The notes under the pieces were generated by a model, which saw only the letters and a program-made list of their open reading frames with translations, searched no databases and had not been told where the DNA came from. The translations under genes were made by a program, and so were the position numbers. Below, in pieces: positions 35,676 to 44,230 of a stretch of DNA of 64,000 nucleotides (within the stretch, counting starts at the first letter, position 1; each line of letters opens with the position of its first letter). Source of the stretch: Uliginosibacterium sp. 31-16. GTDB taxonomy: Bacteria; Pseudomonadota; Gammaproteobacteria; Burkholderiales; Rhodocyclaceae. The stretch lies in contig NZ_JAVALZ010000001.1 of assembly GCF_030730865.1 (NCBI RefSeq), forward strand, positions 1,426,001-1,490,000, given 5' to 3'.

Positions 35676-38001
35676 CTGCCGGAGCCTTGCTGGCGAGGAT
35701 TGCGGCGGAAACGAGAGCCAGGAAGGTACCGGGGCCGACGGTACTGCCAAGATAGGACAGCACGGGTACTTCCGACAGGGCGAGCACACCGAAGCTGCCC
35801 ACCGCAGTGAGATTCGCCACCACGATGGAAATCTGCACCTGGCGTTGCTGTGCCGGGCTGCCGGTGTGGCTGCCCGCATCGAAGAACAGGGTGTAGTTGC
35901 GGCCGATGGCGACCACCAGCAACAAGCCGATCAGATGCAGGATGGTCAGTGTGATGCCACACAGGAGCAGGCCGGCGGTGACGCCGATCACGGCGCAGGC
36001 CAGCGGCGCGGTGGCGCGCAAGGCGCGGGGCAGGGAGCGCAAGGCGAACAGCAGCAGCAGGAAGATGACGAGCATGCCACCGCCGACCAGCAGCTTGGCC
36101 TCGTTCAGATAGCTGGAGAACAGGCTGGTGGATTCCTCCAGGATGTCCAGCACGGTGACACCCTTGAGGCCGGCCGCGTGGATGGCTGCATCCAGGGCCG
36201 GGATGTCGATGAGTTCCTGACCGGCCGGCGCGCGCAGCGGAACCAACACCAGCACGTCGCGGGCGCGCTGCACCAGCAGCGAGTCCACCCCGAGTGCGGC
36301 GGAACTGCCGGCGAGATCCTGGCGGGTCAGCAAGGCGTGCTGACGAGAGTTTTGCACATCGCTGACAAAACCCTCCAGACGTGCGGGCTGGATCGGCAGA
36401 TCGCGCAGGGCCTGACCGAGATTGGCGCGCAGAGTGGCTTCATCCGGCAGGGCGGCGCGGCGAGCAGCCTGAGCCTGCTGGCTGGGCAGGAATTGTGCGG
36501 GCGAGGTGAAGCCGGCCAGCTTGCCCGCCTCGACTTGCGCCTGCAGCACCACTCCGAGGGCTTCGGCAGCTTGCAGGGCCGCCTCGGAGTCCGGCGCCGA
36601 GAGCGCGGCGATGTAGCGCATGTCCGGTGCGCCCATCTCGTTGCGCAACGAGATATCCAGCGCCTGTTCGGCCGGCGTGACCGGGCTCAGGGCGTTGAGC
36701 TGGCGGTTCCAGACTGCATCGCCTTGCCAGGCAATCCAGGCTCCGGCGGAAACTACTGCAAGCAGCAGCAGCGGGCGCAGGCGCCGGGCAAAACGGAAGG
36801 CGCGGTCAACCTGCCGGGCCGGGCCTGCAAGATCGCGCAGCTTGAGTTGCTGCGGCATCAGGCCGGGCAGCACGAAGCGGGCGGTCAGAGCGGCGGCTAC
36901 CAGACCGGCAATCGAATATACGCCGAGCTGGGCCAGGCCAGGGAAGCCGGAGACCAGCAGGACGGAGAAGCCGGCCAGCGAACACAGCACGCCCAGCCCC
37001 ATGGTGCGCCAGAAGCGGCGGCCCTCGATGCCGGCGGCGCGCTGGATGAACAGGTAGATCGAGTAATCCACAGACTCACCGATCAGGGTGCTGCCGAAGG
37101 CCAGGGTCAGGCCATGGATGTTGCCGAAACTCAGGCTGACGGCGGCCACTCCGGCGAGGACGCCGGAAGCCACCGGCAGCAGCCCCAGCAGCAGCAAGCG
37201 TGGCGAGCGATAAATGGTGAGCAGCAGGCCGACCACCAGAACGGTACTGAACAGGGCAAGGCGATGGATGTCACCCTGGATGCGCTCACGCGAGGCAACC
37301 GACATCACACTGGTGCCGCTCATGAGCAGGCGGGTGTCTGCAGCGCGGCCGGGGATGCGGTCGAACGCCGCACGGATATGCTCCAGAGCTGCGGCCTGGG
37401 CATCGGTATCCGAGCCTTCGGCGCCGGTCTGGACCAGCAGCAAGGCCCGCTGACCGTCGCGCGAGGCCCAGGCGCCCTCCAGCTGGCGGGGGTGACTGTC
37501 GCCGGTGAACTGCTCCAGCAGGTTCAGGGTCTCGCCGGTCGGATCATGCGGCAGCAGCTTCTTGAGCATCAGGCCGGCGTTGCCGGAGAGTGCCTCGAGC
37601 GAGCGTTCGATGGCGCTCTGCAAGCCTTCGGCGCTGAAGCGTTCGGCGGTGACGGCAGGGCTGAGCAGATAGCGATTGTCGAAGAAATATGCGCGGTCGC
37701 GTGCCTCGGTGGCGGCTTCGCCATTCTGTACGCCAATGAAGGCCGGGTCGGCACGCAGCTGTGCGGCCAGCTCGCGCGATATGCGGGCCCGTTCGGCGGC
37801 GTCGCCCCCCTCGATGCCGACCATGATCAGGCGGGCGATGATGCCGTCGCGCAGCTGCTCGATGAGCATCTGTTGGCGGGCATTCGGCGCCCGTGGCATG
37901 AAGGCTGTCAGGTCGGCAACGAAACGGGTATGCGCGATGACCGCGATGCAGGCAGCGAGTGCAGCAAGCCAGAGTGCGAGCGGCAGCAGACGACGATTCA
38001 T
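35659..38001 (-). CDS. MMPL/RND-type lipid exporter
   Basis: A 780-residue membrane protein with the two-fold MMPL plan: helix 1, a large periplasmic loop (about 30-250), then a block of five helices. GESVDYSIYLFIQRA is typical, and GIEGGDAAERAR is in the first loop. A second loop (about 440-620) and a last helix block with VVAIGRNYTLFFDAG follow. In aryl polyene clusters this gene is thought to carry the lipid-linked pigment across the inner membrane. It overlaps its upstream neighbour by one base (TAATG). Confidence 0.9.
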   Translation of the reverse strand: MNRRLLPLALWLAALAACIAVIAHTRFVADLTAFMPRAPNARQQMLIEQLRDGIIARLIMVGIEGGDAAERARISRELAAQLRADPAFIGVQNGEAATEARDRAYFFDNRYLLSPAVTAERFSAEGLQSAIERSLEALSGNAGLMLKKLLPHDPTGETLNLLEQFTGDSHPRQLEGAWASRDGQRALLLVQTGAEGSDTDAQAAALEHIRAAFDRIPGRAADTRLLMSGTSVMSVASRERIQGDIHRLALFSTVLVVGLLLTIYRSPRLLLLGLLPVASGVLAGVAAVSLSFGNIHGLTLAFGSTLIGESVDYSIYLFIQRAAGIEGRRFWRTMGLGVLCSLAGFSVLLVSGFPGLAQLGVYSIAGLVAAALTARFVLPGLMPQQLKLRDLAGPARQVDRAFRFARRLRPLLLLAVVSAGAWIAWQGDAVWNRQLNALSPVTPAEQALDISLRNEMGAPDMRYIAALSAPDSEAALQAAEALGVVLQAQVEAGKLAGFTSPAQFLPSQQAQAARRAALPDEATLRANLGQALRDLPIQPARLEGFVSDVQNSRQHALLTRQDLAGSSAALGVDSLLVQRARDVLVLVPLRAPAGQELIDIPALDAAIHAAGLKGVTVLDILEESTSLFSSYLNEAKLLVGGGMLVIFLLLLFALRSLPRALRATAPLACAVIGVTAGLLLCGITLTILHLIGLLLVVAIGRNYTLFFDAGSHTGSPAQQRQVQISIVVANLTAVGSFGVLALSEVPVLSYLGSTVGPGTFLALVSAAILASKAPADAHAD

Positions 38002-38585
38002 TACTGGGCTACCACCTTGGTGACGAACATCTCGGAGCGATCGCCGTCAGCCAGATCGAAATCGATGCGGTTCACATCTCCGCGCACGCCATTGATGCTG
38101 ATGCGGGTGACGATGTCGCTCATGCGCGAGTACTGGGGCTGCAGGATCAGCTGCCATTTCTCCGCAGAGCCGTGCAGGGTCAGCCGATAGACCTTTTCCA
38201 GTGCACTCTTGTCGCCGGCCAGGGTGCCACGAATGCTTTCGACGAAAGCGGCGGCTTCCGGGTAGTCCTGCAGATTCAGGCTCATGCGGGTCTTGCCGGG
38301 GCGCTCGATGATCAGGCGTTGCCCTTCCAGCACCAGGCTTTCGGCCTTGGGTTTGAGGGTGCGTTTTTCCAGCTTGTCCGGCGCCGTGAAGCGTAGTTCG
38401 CCGGAGGATTCGACTGGTTTGTCGACAATCCCGATGTATTTCTTTTCGACGAAGGTGGCGCGCCCGTCGCGATTCTGCGCCAGTTGTTGCATCAGATCGT
38501 TGAGTTGCCACTCGGCGGCCTGGCCGATCGTGGCAAACAGGCCGGTCAGTACGGCGATGGCAAGGCGGAAAAGGTCAGGACGCAT
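38001..38585 (-). CDS. LolA-like outer membrane lipoprotein carrier family protein
   Basis: A 194-residue protein with a signal peptide (cleavage after GQA, about residue 23). The LolA-like half-barrel shows WQLNDLMQQLAQNRDGRATF, KKYIGIVDKPVESSGELRF, and later LTLHGSAEKWQLILQP. LolA-like proteins of pigment clusters probably ferry the lipid across the periplasm, working with the MMPL exporter. Its start overlaps the acyltransferase end by 11 bases. Confidence 0.85.
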   Translation of the reverse strand: MRPDLFRLAIAVLTGLFATIGQAAEWQLNDLMQQLAQNRDGRATFVEKKYIGIVDKPVESSGELRFTAPDKLEKRTLKPKAESLVLEGQRLIIERPGKTRMSLNLQDYPEAAAFVESIRGTLAGDKSALEKVYRLTLHGSAEKWQLILQPQYSRMSDIVTRISINGVRGDVNRIDFDLADGDRSEMFVTKVVAQ

Positions 38586-39516
38586 CGCGGGCAGATTTCC
38601 AGAAATCGTAGAAGTTGAACCAGTTGTAGGGTTGGGCCCGGCAGTGCCGTTCCAGCGTGGCAACGTATTTTTCCACGGCCGCACGGATTGCCGCATCGCG
38701 CTCGCCGCGGTCAATCTCGCTGAAGTCGGCAATCTGTTCGAAATGTACATCGTAGCGATTGCCCCCCAGATACAGGCCGGCCATGAAGAATACCGGCTGG
38801 CGCAGCATGGCGGCCATGCGGAAAGGGCCGCTCGGAAAATGCGCCGGCGCACCGAGGAAAGACACCGTCTGGTACGCATCGGTTCCTGTCGCGCGATCCG
38901 CGAGGATGCCGACCATCGCACCTTCCTGCAGCTTGTTGTGTGCGTTGAGCATCGAGTCGAGCTGGCCGAGCGGAATGATGTCCTGCATCGCGCGCGGGTT
39001 GATTGCCGCGAGGGTGCTGTTGATCTGGCGTGCATTGTCAGCGTACATCGCCATGCATACGTTGCGGTGCGGGTTGCCGCGGGCCAGCGTGCGCAGCATC
39101 TCGAAGCTGCCCAGGTGAGCGCCGAACAGGAACAGTCCGGTGCCGCAGTCATGTCGCGCGTGCATGGCCTCAGCGCCAAACCAGCGTACGCTGAAGGCCT
39201 CGCTGCGATCGTTGAGCAGGTAAAAGCGGTCGTGGATGGTGCTGGCAAACGACAGGATGTGACGATAACCATCAAACCAGTTGCAGGGACGTCCGAGGAC
39301 ACGATCGAGGTAATCCCGCGAGGCGCGGCGTGCTGCGGGGACGGCAAACAGGAAGTACAGGGCAATGCCGTACACGATCAGACGCGAGAATCTGCGCCCG
39401 AGCAGCAGGGAGAGCCTACTCATCACGCGCAGCAGGAACATGCTGCCGCGTTCTTCGCGCTGCATCCATTCGGGTTTCTGTGCCGTGGCGGCAGGTTTTC
39501 CGGCAGGCATGTTCAT
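38575..39516 (-). CDS. LpxL/HtrB-type acyltransferase
   Basis: A 313-residue protein with one N-terminal membrane segment (RLIVYGIALYFLFAVPA). The family's H-x4-D/E motif is seen as GAHLGSFEML, and RATGTDAYQTVSFLGAPAHF and NWFNFYDFW near the C-terminus match the LpxL group. These enzymes transfer acyl chains to lipid carriers. It overlaps the dehydratase gene by 4 bases (ATGA). It may attach the polyene acyl chain to its lipid head. Confidence 0.87.
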   Translation of the reverse strand: MNMPAGKPAATAQKPEWMQREERGSMFLLRVMSRLSLLLGRRFSRLIVYGIALYFLFAVPAARRASRDYLDRVLGRPCNWFDGYRHILSFASTIHDRFYLLNDRSEAFSVRWFGAEAMHARHDCGTGLFLFGAHLGSFEMLRTLARGNPHRNVCMAMYADNARQINSTLAAINPRAMQDIIPLGQLDSMLNAHNKLQEGAMVGILADRATGTDAYQTVSFLGAPAHFPSGPFRMAAMLRQPVFFMAGLYLGGNRYDVHFEQIADFSEIDRGERDAAIRAAVEKYVATLERHCRAQPYNWFNFYDFWKSARDAS

Positions 39517-39800
39517 GCGGCCTCCGTCGGGCGCAGCGTGAAGCGCCCGTTTGCCACCTTGCGCTCCTCTGTCCGGATCGTGAATGCGCCCGTGTTCTCG
39601 AAATCCAGCCACAGCGCTTCGCCAGGGCCGACCGGACTGAGGAATTTGGCCATGGCCAGGCCGCTGACCTGATGTCCGGTGGCCTCGATCAACAACTGGG
39701 CCTGATCCAGCAACACGACGCCCGGCACGATCGGGCGCCCGGGGAAATGCCCGGCAAAGGCCGGATGATCCGCTGCGATGTGCAGTTCCAGTGTCGGCAT
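39513..39800 (-). CDS. ApeI-like 3-hydroxyacyl-ACP dehydratase
   Basis: A 95-residue single-hotdog protein with the FabZ/FabA signature HPAFAGHFPGRPIVPGVVLLD near the N-terminus and a LAMAKFLSPVGPGE strand. It is short for FabZ but normal for the ApeI-type dehydratase of aryl polyene clusters. It overlaps its neighbours on both sides (1 and 4 bases). Confidence 0.88.
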   Translation of the reverse strand: MPTLELHIAADHPAFAGHFPGRPIVPGVVLLDQAQLLIEATGHQVSGLAMAKFLSPVGPGEALWLDFENTGAFTIRTEERKVANGRFTLRPTEAA

Positions 39801-41137
39801 CAGGGCTTTTGCTCCAGATGCGCAGCGACCAGTTGTGCCATCGCGGCCGCAGTGATCTTGCCGGTGGCATTGCGTGGCAGGCTGTCGACAAAGACGATCG
39901 GGCGCGGCAGGAATACCGCATCCACCCAGGCGCGCAAGCCGTGCTGGATGGTGTGGGCGCTCACTCCGGGCGCCACCACAAAGGCTGCCAGGCGGCTGGT
40001 TTCGCCTTCATGCGGCAGGCAGAAAGCGGCATCCTTCACGCCAGGCAGACGCAGGATCACATTATTCAGGAACGCCAGCGAGGAACGCTTGCCGGCGATG
40101 TTGATCATGTCGGCGCCACGGCCAAGCAGGTGGAAGTGCTGTGCGTCGAGCAGTTCAAGCACATCGCCGAGTACGATGTCCTGTTCCAGGCAGGGGCTGC
40201 TGGCTGTGGTCAGCTCACCTTGCTGGCGCAGGCTTACGCCGGCATACAGAGTCCACGCCTCGGTGCGGGTCGGCTGGCGTGTGGCGAGCTGGCCGGTTTC
40301 GGTGGAGCCATAGATCTCCAGCATCGGCGCGCCGAGCTGCTGCTCGGCCTGCTCGGCCAGTTCGCGGGCCAGCGGAGCCGTGGCCGAGAGCACTGCGGCT
40401 ACAGGTGGCAGATCAATCTGTGCATCGAGCAGGTTGCGCAGATGGAAGGGCGTGGTGACCAGAAAGCGGGGCTTGGGCAGGGCTGCCAGCGCGGCCGCAA
40501 CGTCGCCAGCGAAATAGGGACGCTCGGCACTGAGCACGCCGCCGCCAAACAGTGGCAGCAGTACCGTGGATTCCAGTCCGTACATGTGCTGGAAAGGCAC
40601 CGTGCCGAGCACTGCACAGGGCCCGCCTGCGGCCGCCCACATGCGTTCGGCTTCAGCCAGAACGATTGCGCGCAAACGGCCAAAGCTCTTGAAGTGTGGC
40701 TGTGGCACTCCGGTGGAGCCGGAAGTGAACACGCAGGCCATGAGTTGCCCGGCCGGGATCTGTGGCGTGGGGAAGTGTGCCCCCGGAGCCGTGTCGGCCT
40801 CATCGAATGCGATGCGCAGGCGCGGCAGATCGAACGGCGCTTCGGCCTGATCGAACAGGCACAGCAGGTCGGGCTGCTGCGCATGCAGGGCGGCAATGGT
40901 TTCAGGCGTGGTCGAATTCGGCAGCAGGCTCAGCGAGCCGCGGCTGATTGCCGCAAACAGGGCCACGGCAAACAGATAGCGATCGTTGCACAGATTGAGC
41001 AGCGGACGGTCCGCCGGCAGGCTTTGAGCCAGCGCCAGTACGTCACGCAGGAAGCGGGCGCGGCTGATGGCCTGACCATGGCGGCAGGCGACGATCTGAT
41101 GATCCGGCAGGTCGGGCAGGAGTGGCAGGGTGCTCAT
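39800..41137 (-). CDS. AMP-dependent acyl/aryl-acid ligase
   Basis: A 445-residue adenylate-forming enzyme. The P-loop-like motif is CVFTSGSTGVPQPHFKS, the adenine-binding motif is EIYGSTETGQLA, and HLLGRGADMINIAGKR has the hinge. The late lysine motif is LPRNATGKI. It probably activates the hydroxybenzoate starter for loading onto an ACP, fitting the chorismatase across the cluster. Compared with typical acyl-CoA ligases (about 540 residues) the N-terminal domain is compact, as in other aryl polyene clusters. Confidence 0.9.
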   Translation of the reverse strand: MSTLPLLPDLPDHQIVACRHGQAISRARFLRDVLALAQSLPADRPLLNLCNDRYLFAVALFAAISRGSLSLLPNSTTPETIAALHAQQPDLLCLFDQAEAPFDLPRLRIAFDEADTAPGAHFPTPQIPAGQLMACVFTSGSTGVPQPHFKSFGRLRAIVLAEAERMWAAAGGPCAVLGTVPFQHMYGLESTVLLPLFGGGVLSAERPYFAGDVAAALAALPKPRFLVTTPFHLRNLLDAQIDLPPVAAVLSATAPLARELAEQAEQQLGAPMLEIYGSTETGQLATRQPTRTEAWTLYAGVSLRQQGELTTASSPCLEQDIVLGDVLELLDAQHFHLLGRGADMINIAGKRSSLAFLNNVILRLPGVKDAAFCLPHEGETSRLAAFVVAPGVSAHTIQHGLRAWVDAVFLPRPIVFVDSLPRNATGKITAAAMAQLVAAHLEQKP

Positions 41138-41145
41138 CGGACAAG

Positions 41146-41808
41146 TCAGTGCGGGAGTTTGGCCTGACGCTGTTGCGAGAACTCGCGATAGGCCCGGATG
41201 CTGCCGGCAATGCCTGCGTGCTGCCGGTTGGGCAGCACCCGGATGCGGATTGCGTATTCAACGACGAACAGCAGGCCGATGATCACCGGCGTCAGCAAGT
41301 TGGCGTAGACCGACCAGACCGATAGCGGGCCGAAGAAAAACAGCAGTGTCGACAATGCGGTGGTGAAGGCGAAATAGATCGTCCACATCACGGTGACGGC
41401 CCAGGCGTAGTCGAAGAACTTCGCATCCAGCGTTTCCTTGCTGTAGACGAAGCACGAAATCTGCGAGCACAGCGCCACCGTGCGGTCCCGGCTCAGGGTG
41501 CGGCCGAACATCAGGCCGAGCATGGTGTGCATGCCCGCGTGCTGGATGAAATAGACCCAGGCCATATTGGCTCGCAGGAAATCGATGTACACCAGCATGC
41601 CGAGCAGACCTGCGGCGCACAGCGCAATCAGCCATGCCGAGCGCGAATGCACGGCCAGCAGCACGGCGCTGACGCTCAGCGGCGCCAGACCGATCAGGAT
41701 GCTCAGCAAGGGCGGGTCGGCCGAAATCGAGGCCAGATGGCCAAGCCAGAGATACGCCGCACCAAGCAGGCCGATCAGTGCCAGGCGTAACACCTGCTTG
41801 ACCGGCAT
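41146..41808 (-). CDS. Membrane protein of aryl polyene cluster (COG4648-like)
   Basis: A 220-residue protein with about six membrane helices. HAGMHTMLGLMFGRTL, the cytosolic SKETLDAKFFDYAWAVTV segment, and a basic C-terminus (REFSQQRQAKL) are present. Such proteins occur beside the ligase in aryl polyene clusters, but no biochemical role is known to me. Its ATG shares one base with the ACP stop. Confidence 0.78.
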   Translation of the reverse strand: MPVKQVLRLALIGLLGAAYLWLGHLASISADPPLLSILIGLAPLSVSAVLLAVHSRSAWLIALCAAGLLGMLVYIDFLRANMAWVYFIQHAGMHTMLGLMFGRTLSRDRTVALCSQISCFVYSKETLDAKFFDYAWAVTVMWTIYFAFTTALSTLLFFFGPLSVWSVYANLLTPVIIGLLFVVEYAIRIRVLPNRQHAGIAGSIRAYREFSQQRQAKLPH

Positions 41809-42101
41809 CACTTGGTCCGGTGCGCGGCGATGTAGTCGGTCAGGCTGCGCAGCGAGCCGAAGATGCGGAAGTTGTCTTCGCTGTCGGCCTTGAGCTGGAA
41901 GCCGAAGCGCTTGGATACGACCAGTGCTACCTCCAGGATGTCGATCGAATCCAGGCCAAGGCCTTCTTCGCCGTACAGCGCATCCTCGCCCTTGATTTCT
42001 TCCGGAGCCACTTCCAGATTCAGGGCGGAAACGATCATTGCGGCAACTTCGCGCTCCAGCGCGGTATCGGGTGCGGCGGCCGGGGTTTGCTCTTGAGTCA
42101 T
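41808..42101 (-). CDS. Acyl carrier protein (minus-strand pigment operon)
   Basis: A 97-residue ACP with the phosphopantetheine serine S52 in GLGLDSIDILEVALVV. An N-terminal extension (TQEQTPAAAPDT) precedes the helical core. It is the first gene of the 14-gene minus-strand operon. I chose the ATG at 42101 over the one at 42146, which lies across the predicted -10 box. With the ACP at 23702 the cluster has two ACPs, one at the head of each operon. Confidence 0.9.
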   Translation of the reverse strand: MTQEQTPAAAPDTALEREVAAMIVSALNLEVAPEEIKGEDALYGEEGLGLDSIDILEVALVVSKRFGFQLKADSEDNFRIFGSLRSLTDYIAAHRTK

Positions 42102-42460
42102 GCTTGGCGGGAATACAGGTGAACGGGAGGGCGCGATTATAGCCAATCGGTTCCGGTATCCGTTTGATTTCTGCAGGTTTTCCGGTGTCGCCGGGCGGAG
42201 GTGGTGGCGAGACCACCGGAAAAGCCATTTTGGCTGCCTGTTTGCAGAAAATCTGTCGTTTTGTGTGAAAACGTGTCACCAAAACACCTGACGGGACGGC
42301 TGTCCGGCATCCCTGCCCAGCCTTGTCGCCACCGCGCAGGCATCGCCGTCCTCGCGGTGCTGGCCTGAGAGGCTGGCAGGGCCGCTCTTTTGCTGCGACA
42401 GATCAGATCGGCGGCGGGCGCAACGGCTAGAATCCCGCGATTGATTCTGGAGCCCGATTG
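42102..42460. other. Divergent regulatory region, pigment operon and hpt
   Basis: This 359-base gap separates the minus-strand pigment operon from hpt. It contains the candidate pigment-operon -10 box at 42136-42141, a candidate -10 (TAGAAT, 42428-42433) for hpt, and GGAG before the hpt ATG. At 42365 there is a CTGAGAGGC stretch that resembles the 40-nt repeat family, but as a single poor match. I see no protein-coding gene. Confidence 0.5.
42136..42141 (-). promoter_or_regulatory. Candidate -10 box of the minus-strand pigment operon
   Basis: A perfect TATAAT on the minus strand, preceded by TTGGC, lies 35 bases before the ACP start codon. No good -35 hexamer is present at 16-18 bases, so the promoter may need an activator. 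Confidence 0.5.
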
Positions 42461-43027
42461 ATGGACAAACAACACGAAAACCTGCAGGACGCCAAGCGTG
42501 CCATGGCTGAGGCCGATTGCCTTGTCGACAACGCGGCCGTTGAAGCTGCGCTGGACAAGCTCGCCGAGAGCATCACCGCGCGCCTGGCCGACAGCACCCC
42601 GCTGGTGTACGCGGTCATGAATGGCGGCCTCGTGCTCGCCGGCCGTATCCTGCCCAAGCTCAACTTCCCGCTCGAAGTCTCTTACCTGCACGCCTCGCGC
42701 TACGGCCACGCCCTCAACGGCGACCTGCTGGACTGGCGCGTGCGCCCCACCCAGGACTTGCGTGGCCGCACCGTGCTGGTGCTCGACGACATCCTCGACG
42801 AAGGCTTCACCCTCAAGGCCATCCTCGAACACCTGCGCAACGAAGGTGCGGCCGAGGTGCTCTCCGCCGTGCTCGTGCACAAGGATCACCAGCGCAAGGC
42901 CTACCCGGGCATGCGTGCCGACTTCACCGGGCTCGACGTAGCGGATCGTTTCCTCTTCGGCTGCGGCATGGATTACAAGGGCTACTGGCGCAACGCGCCG
43001 GGCATCTATGCGCTCAAGGGGCACTGA
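42461..43027 (+). CDS. hpt: Hypoxanthine phosphoribosyltransferase-like protein
   Basis: A 188-residue type I PRTase. The PRPP motif is RTVLVLDDILDEGFTL, an early MNGGLVLAG loop is present, and FGCGMDYKGYWRNAPGIY at the C-terminus is typical of bacterial HGPRT. It salvages hypoxanthine and guanine to nucleotides. GGAG at 42449-42452 favours the ATG at 42461 over the TTG at 42458. Confidence 0.87.
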   Translation: MDKQHENLQDAKRAMAEADCLVDNAAVEAALDKLAESITARLADSTPLVYAVMNGGLVLAGRILPKLNFPLEVSYLHASRYGHALNGDLLDWRVRPTQDLRGRTVLVLDDILDEGFTLKAILEHLRNEGAAEVLSAVLVHKDHQRKAYPGMRADFTGLDVADRFLFGCGMDYKGYWRNAPGIYALKGH

Positions 43028-43043
43028 GGTTCCGTGCCGGGTC

Positions 43044-43191
43044 CTGAGAGGCTGTTCATGATCTTACTGCGAGGCCGTGATCAGGGCTCATGCGCTGCTC
43101 GGAATCCTCATTTATCAACATAAACTCCGGGTCCTGCGCTGCTCTTCACCCTGCTGACGGCCTCTCGCTACAGATCGTGAACAGCCTCTGA
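43044..43191. repeat. MITE-like element with 35-bp imperfect terminal inverted repeats
   Basis: Arms at 43044-43078 and 43157-43191 share GAGGCTGTTCA-GATCT and end in GAGGCCGT. The 78-base middle contains no reading frame. It starts 17 bases after the hpt stop. The look is that of a non-autonomous transposable element or a large intergenic repeat; I see no clear target-site duplication. Confidence 0.65.
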
Positions 43192-43206
43192 GGGCCGGAT
43201 GAAAAT

Positions 43207-43228
43207 TGCGCCGGCTTCTGCCGGCGCA
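43207..43228 (-). terminator. Terminator of the merR/decarboxylase operon
   Basis: A perfect 9-bp stem, TGCGCCGGC and GCCGGCGCA, with loop TTCT. On the minus strand it is followed by ATTTTC. It lies about 145 bases beyond the decarboxylase stop and could also stop hpt transcription. Confidence 0.7.
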
Positions 43229-43247
43229 GTTGTCTGGAGGATGCTGT

Positions 43248-43367
43248 CTGAAGAGCCTCGCCCGGCGGCCTTCTTCAGATAGGCGTGCGGCAAATGATTG
43301 CGGGACGCAGGTCTTGCAGCAGGCATGCTGAAGACCTTTTCTGGATGCGGCTCTTCAGCTGCCTCCA
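43248..43367. repeat. Three 40-nt units of the CTGAAGA/TCTTCAG repeat family
   Basis: Units start at 43248, 43288 and 43328. The first and third run from CTGAAGA to TCTTCAG in 31 bases, with perfect 7-bp complementary ends. The middle one is degenerate but ends GGTCTTGCAG and carries the tail CAGGCATG. The array fills the gap between the convergent hpt and decarboxylase-like genes. Confidence 0.75.
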
Positions 43368-43373
43368 ATGTTG

Positions 43374-43757
43374 TCAGCCCTTTTCCGCAAAGACTTCCTT
43401 GGCCGCGAAGAGGCCGTTGAGCGCGGCCGGGAAACCGGCGTAAACACCCATCATCATGATCGTTTCGACGATCTCTTCGCGCGTACAGCCGACGTTGAGC
43501 GCTCCGTGCAGATGGACCCGGAGTTGCGGCCCGGCATTGCCGAGCGCGGTGAGGGCTGCGACCACGGCGATTTCGCGGGTCCGCAGGTCCAGGCCGGGGC
43601 GGCTGTAGATGTCGCCAAAGGCGAATTCGACCAGCAGGCGGGCGAAGTCCGGTGCAATGTCCTGCAGGGCGTCGCAAACCTTCTGGCCAGCCTCGCCGTC
43701 AACCTCGCCGAGTTTTGCGAGTCCGGTCTGGTAACGGGTGTTTTCCTGAGTCAGCAT
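43374..43757 (-). CDS. Carboxymuconolactone decarboxylase family protein
   Basis: A 127-residue AhpD-like helical protein with [20 protein letters not shown] and [19 protein letters not shown]. Only one cysteine is in the usual catalytic region (VGC), so it is closer to the muconolactone decarboxylase type than to the CxxC-containing AhpD type. The gene begins inside the 3' end of the MerR gene (59-base overlap), so both are one operon. The substrate is unknown. Confidence 0.85.
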   Translation of the reverse strand: MLTQENTRYQTGLAKLGEVDGEAGQKVCDALQDIAPDFARLLVEFAFGDIYSRPGLDLRTREIAVVAALTALGNAGPQLRVHLHGALNVGCTREEIVETIMMMGVYAGFPAALNGLFAAKEVFAEKG

Positions 43758-44154
43758 GTTCAGTCTCCATGGTTGCCGGTGGGGTGGAGATGCGTGCCGT
43801 GTCGCGATACCAGCGAACCTTGTCCGCCACGAAGCTGGCGAGCTCCTGCAGATGAGCGATTTCTGCCTCTACGCGGGCCAGATGGGTTTCCATCATGAGG
43901 CCACGTTCTGCATGGGTGCTGGTGCCTTGCCGGCGCAGTTCGGCGTAGTGCAGCATGTCTGCAATCGACATGCCGGTTTCACGCAGACGCATCAGGAAAC
44001 GCAGCCAGTCCATGTCCGCCGGGGTATAGCGCCGCCGTCCGCCCGCATCCCGCGCGACGTCGTGGATCAGGCCGATCCGCTCGTAATAGCGCAGGGTGTG
44101 GGGGCTCAGGCCGGTGCTTGCCGCGACGTGCTGAATGGTGAGTTGCGTGTCCAT
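43699..44154 (-). CDS. MerR family transcriptional regulator
   Basis: A 151-residue regulator. The winged-helix motif is [26 protein letters not shown], then [24 protein letters not shown] and a long dimerisation helix ([18 protein letters not shown]). No metal-binding cysteine cluster is present at the C-terminus, so it is more like the organic-effector or stress-responsive MerR types. I chose the ATG at 44154, which suits the MerR-type promoter directly upstream. A longer ORF starts at 44181 within that promoter. Confidence 0.88.
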   Translation of the reverse strand: MDTQLTIQHVAASTGLSPHTLRYYERIGLIHDVARDAGGRRRYTPADMDWLRFLMRLRETGMSIADMLHYAELRRQGTSTHAERGLMMETHLARVEAEIAHLQELASFVADKVRWYRDTARISTPPATMETEHADSGKHPLPDRTRKTRRG

Positions 44155-44160
44155 GGAGAC

Positions 44161-44191
44161 ATTCTCGAAGTTTGAGTGCACTCGAAGTCAA
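44161..44191 (-). promoter_or_regulatory. MerR-type promoter with 19-bp spacer
   Basis: On the minus strand, TTGACT (44191-44186) and GAGAAT (44166-44161) are 19 bp apart, the elongated spacing typical of MerR-activated promoters. The spacer contains the perfect palindrome GAGTGCACTC (44174-44183). The predicted transcription start falls at or beside the regulator's ATG, implying a leaderless transcript and autoregulation of the regulator/decarboxylase operon. Confidence 0.75.
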
Positions 44192-44230
44192 GCACGTACT
44201 GAAGCTCCCCGCGTGTCAGCGCGGCGAGCT

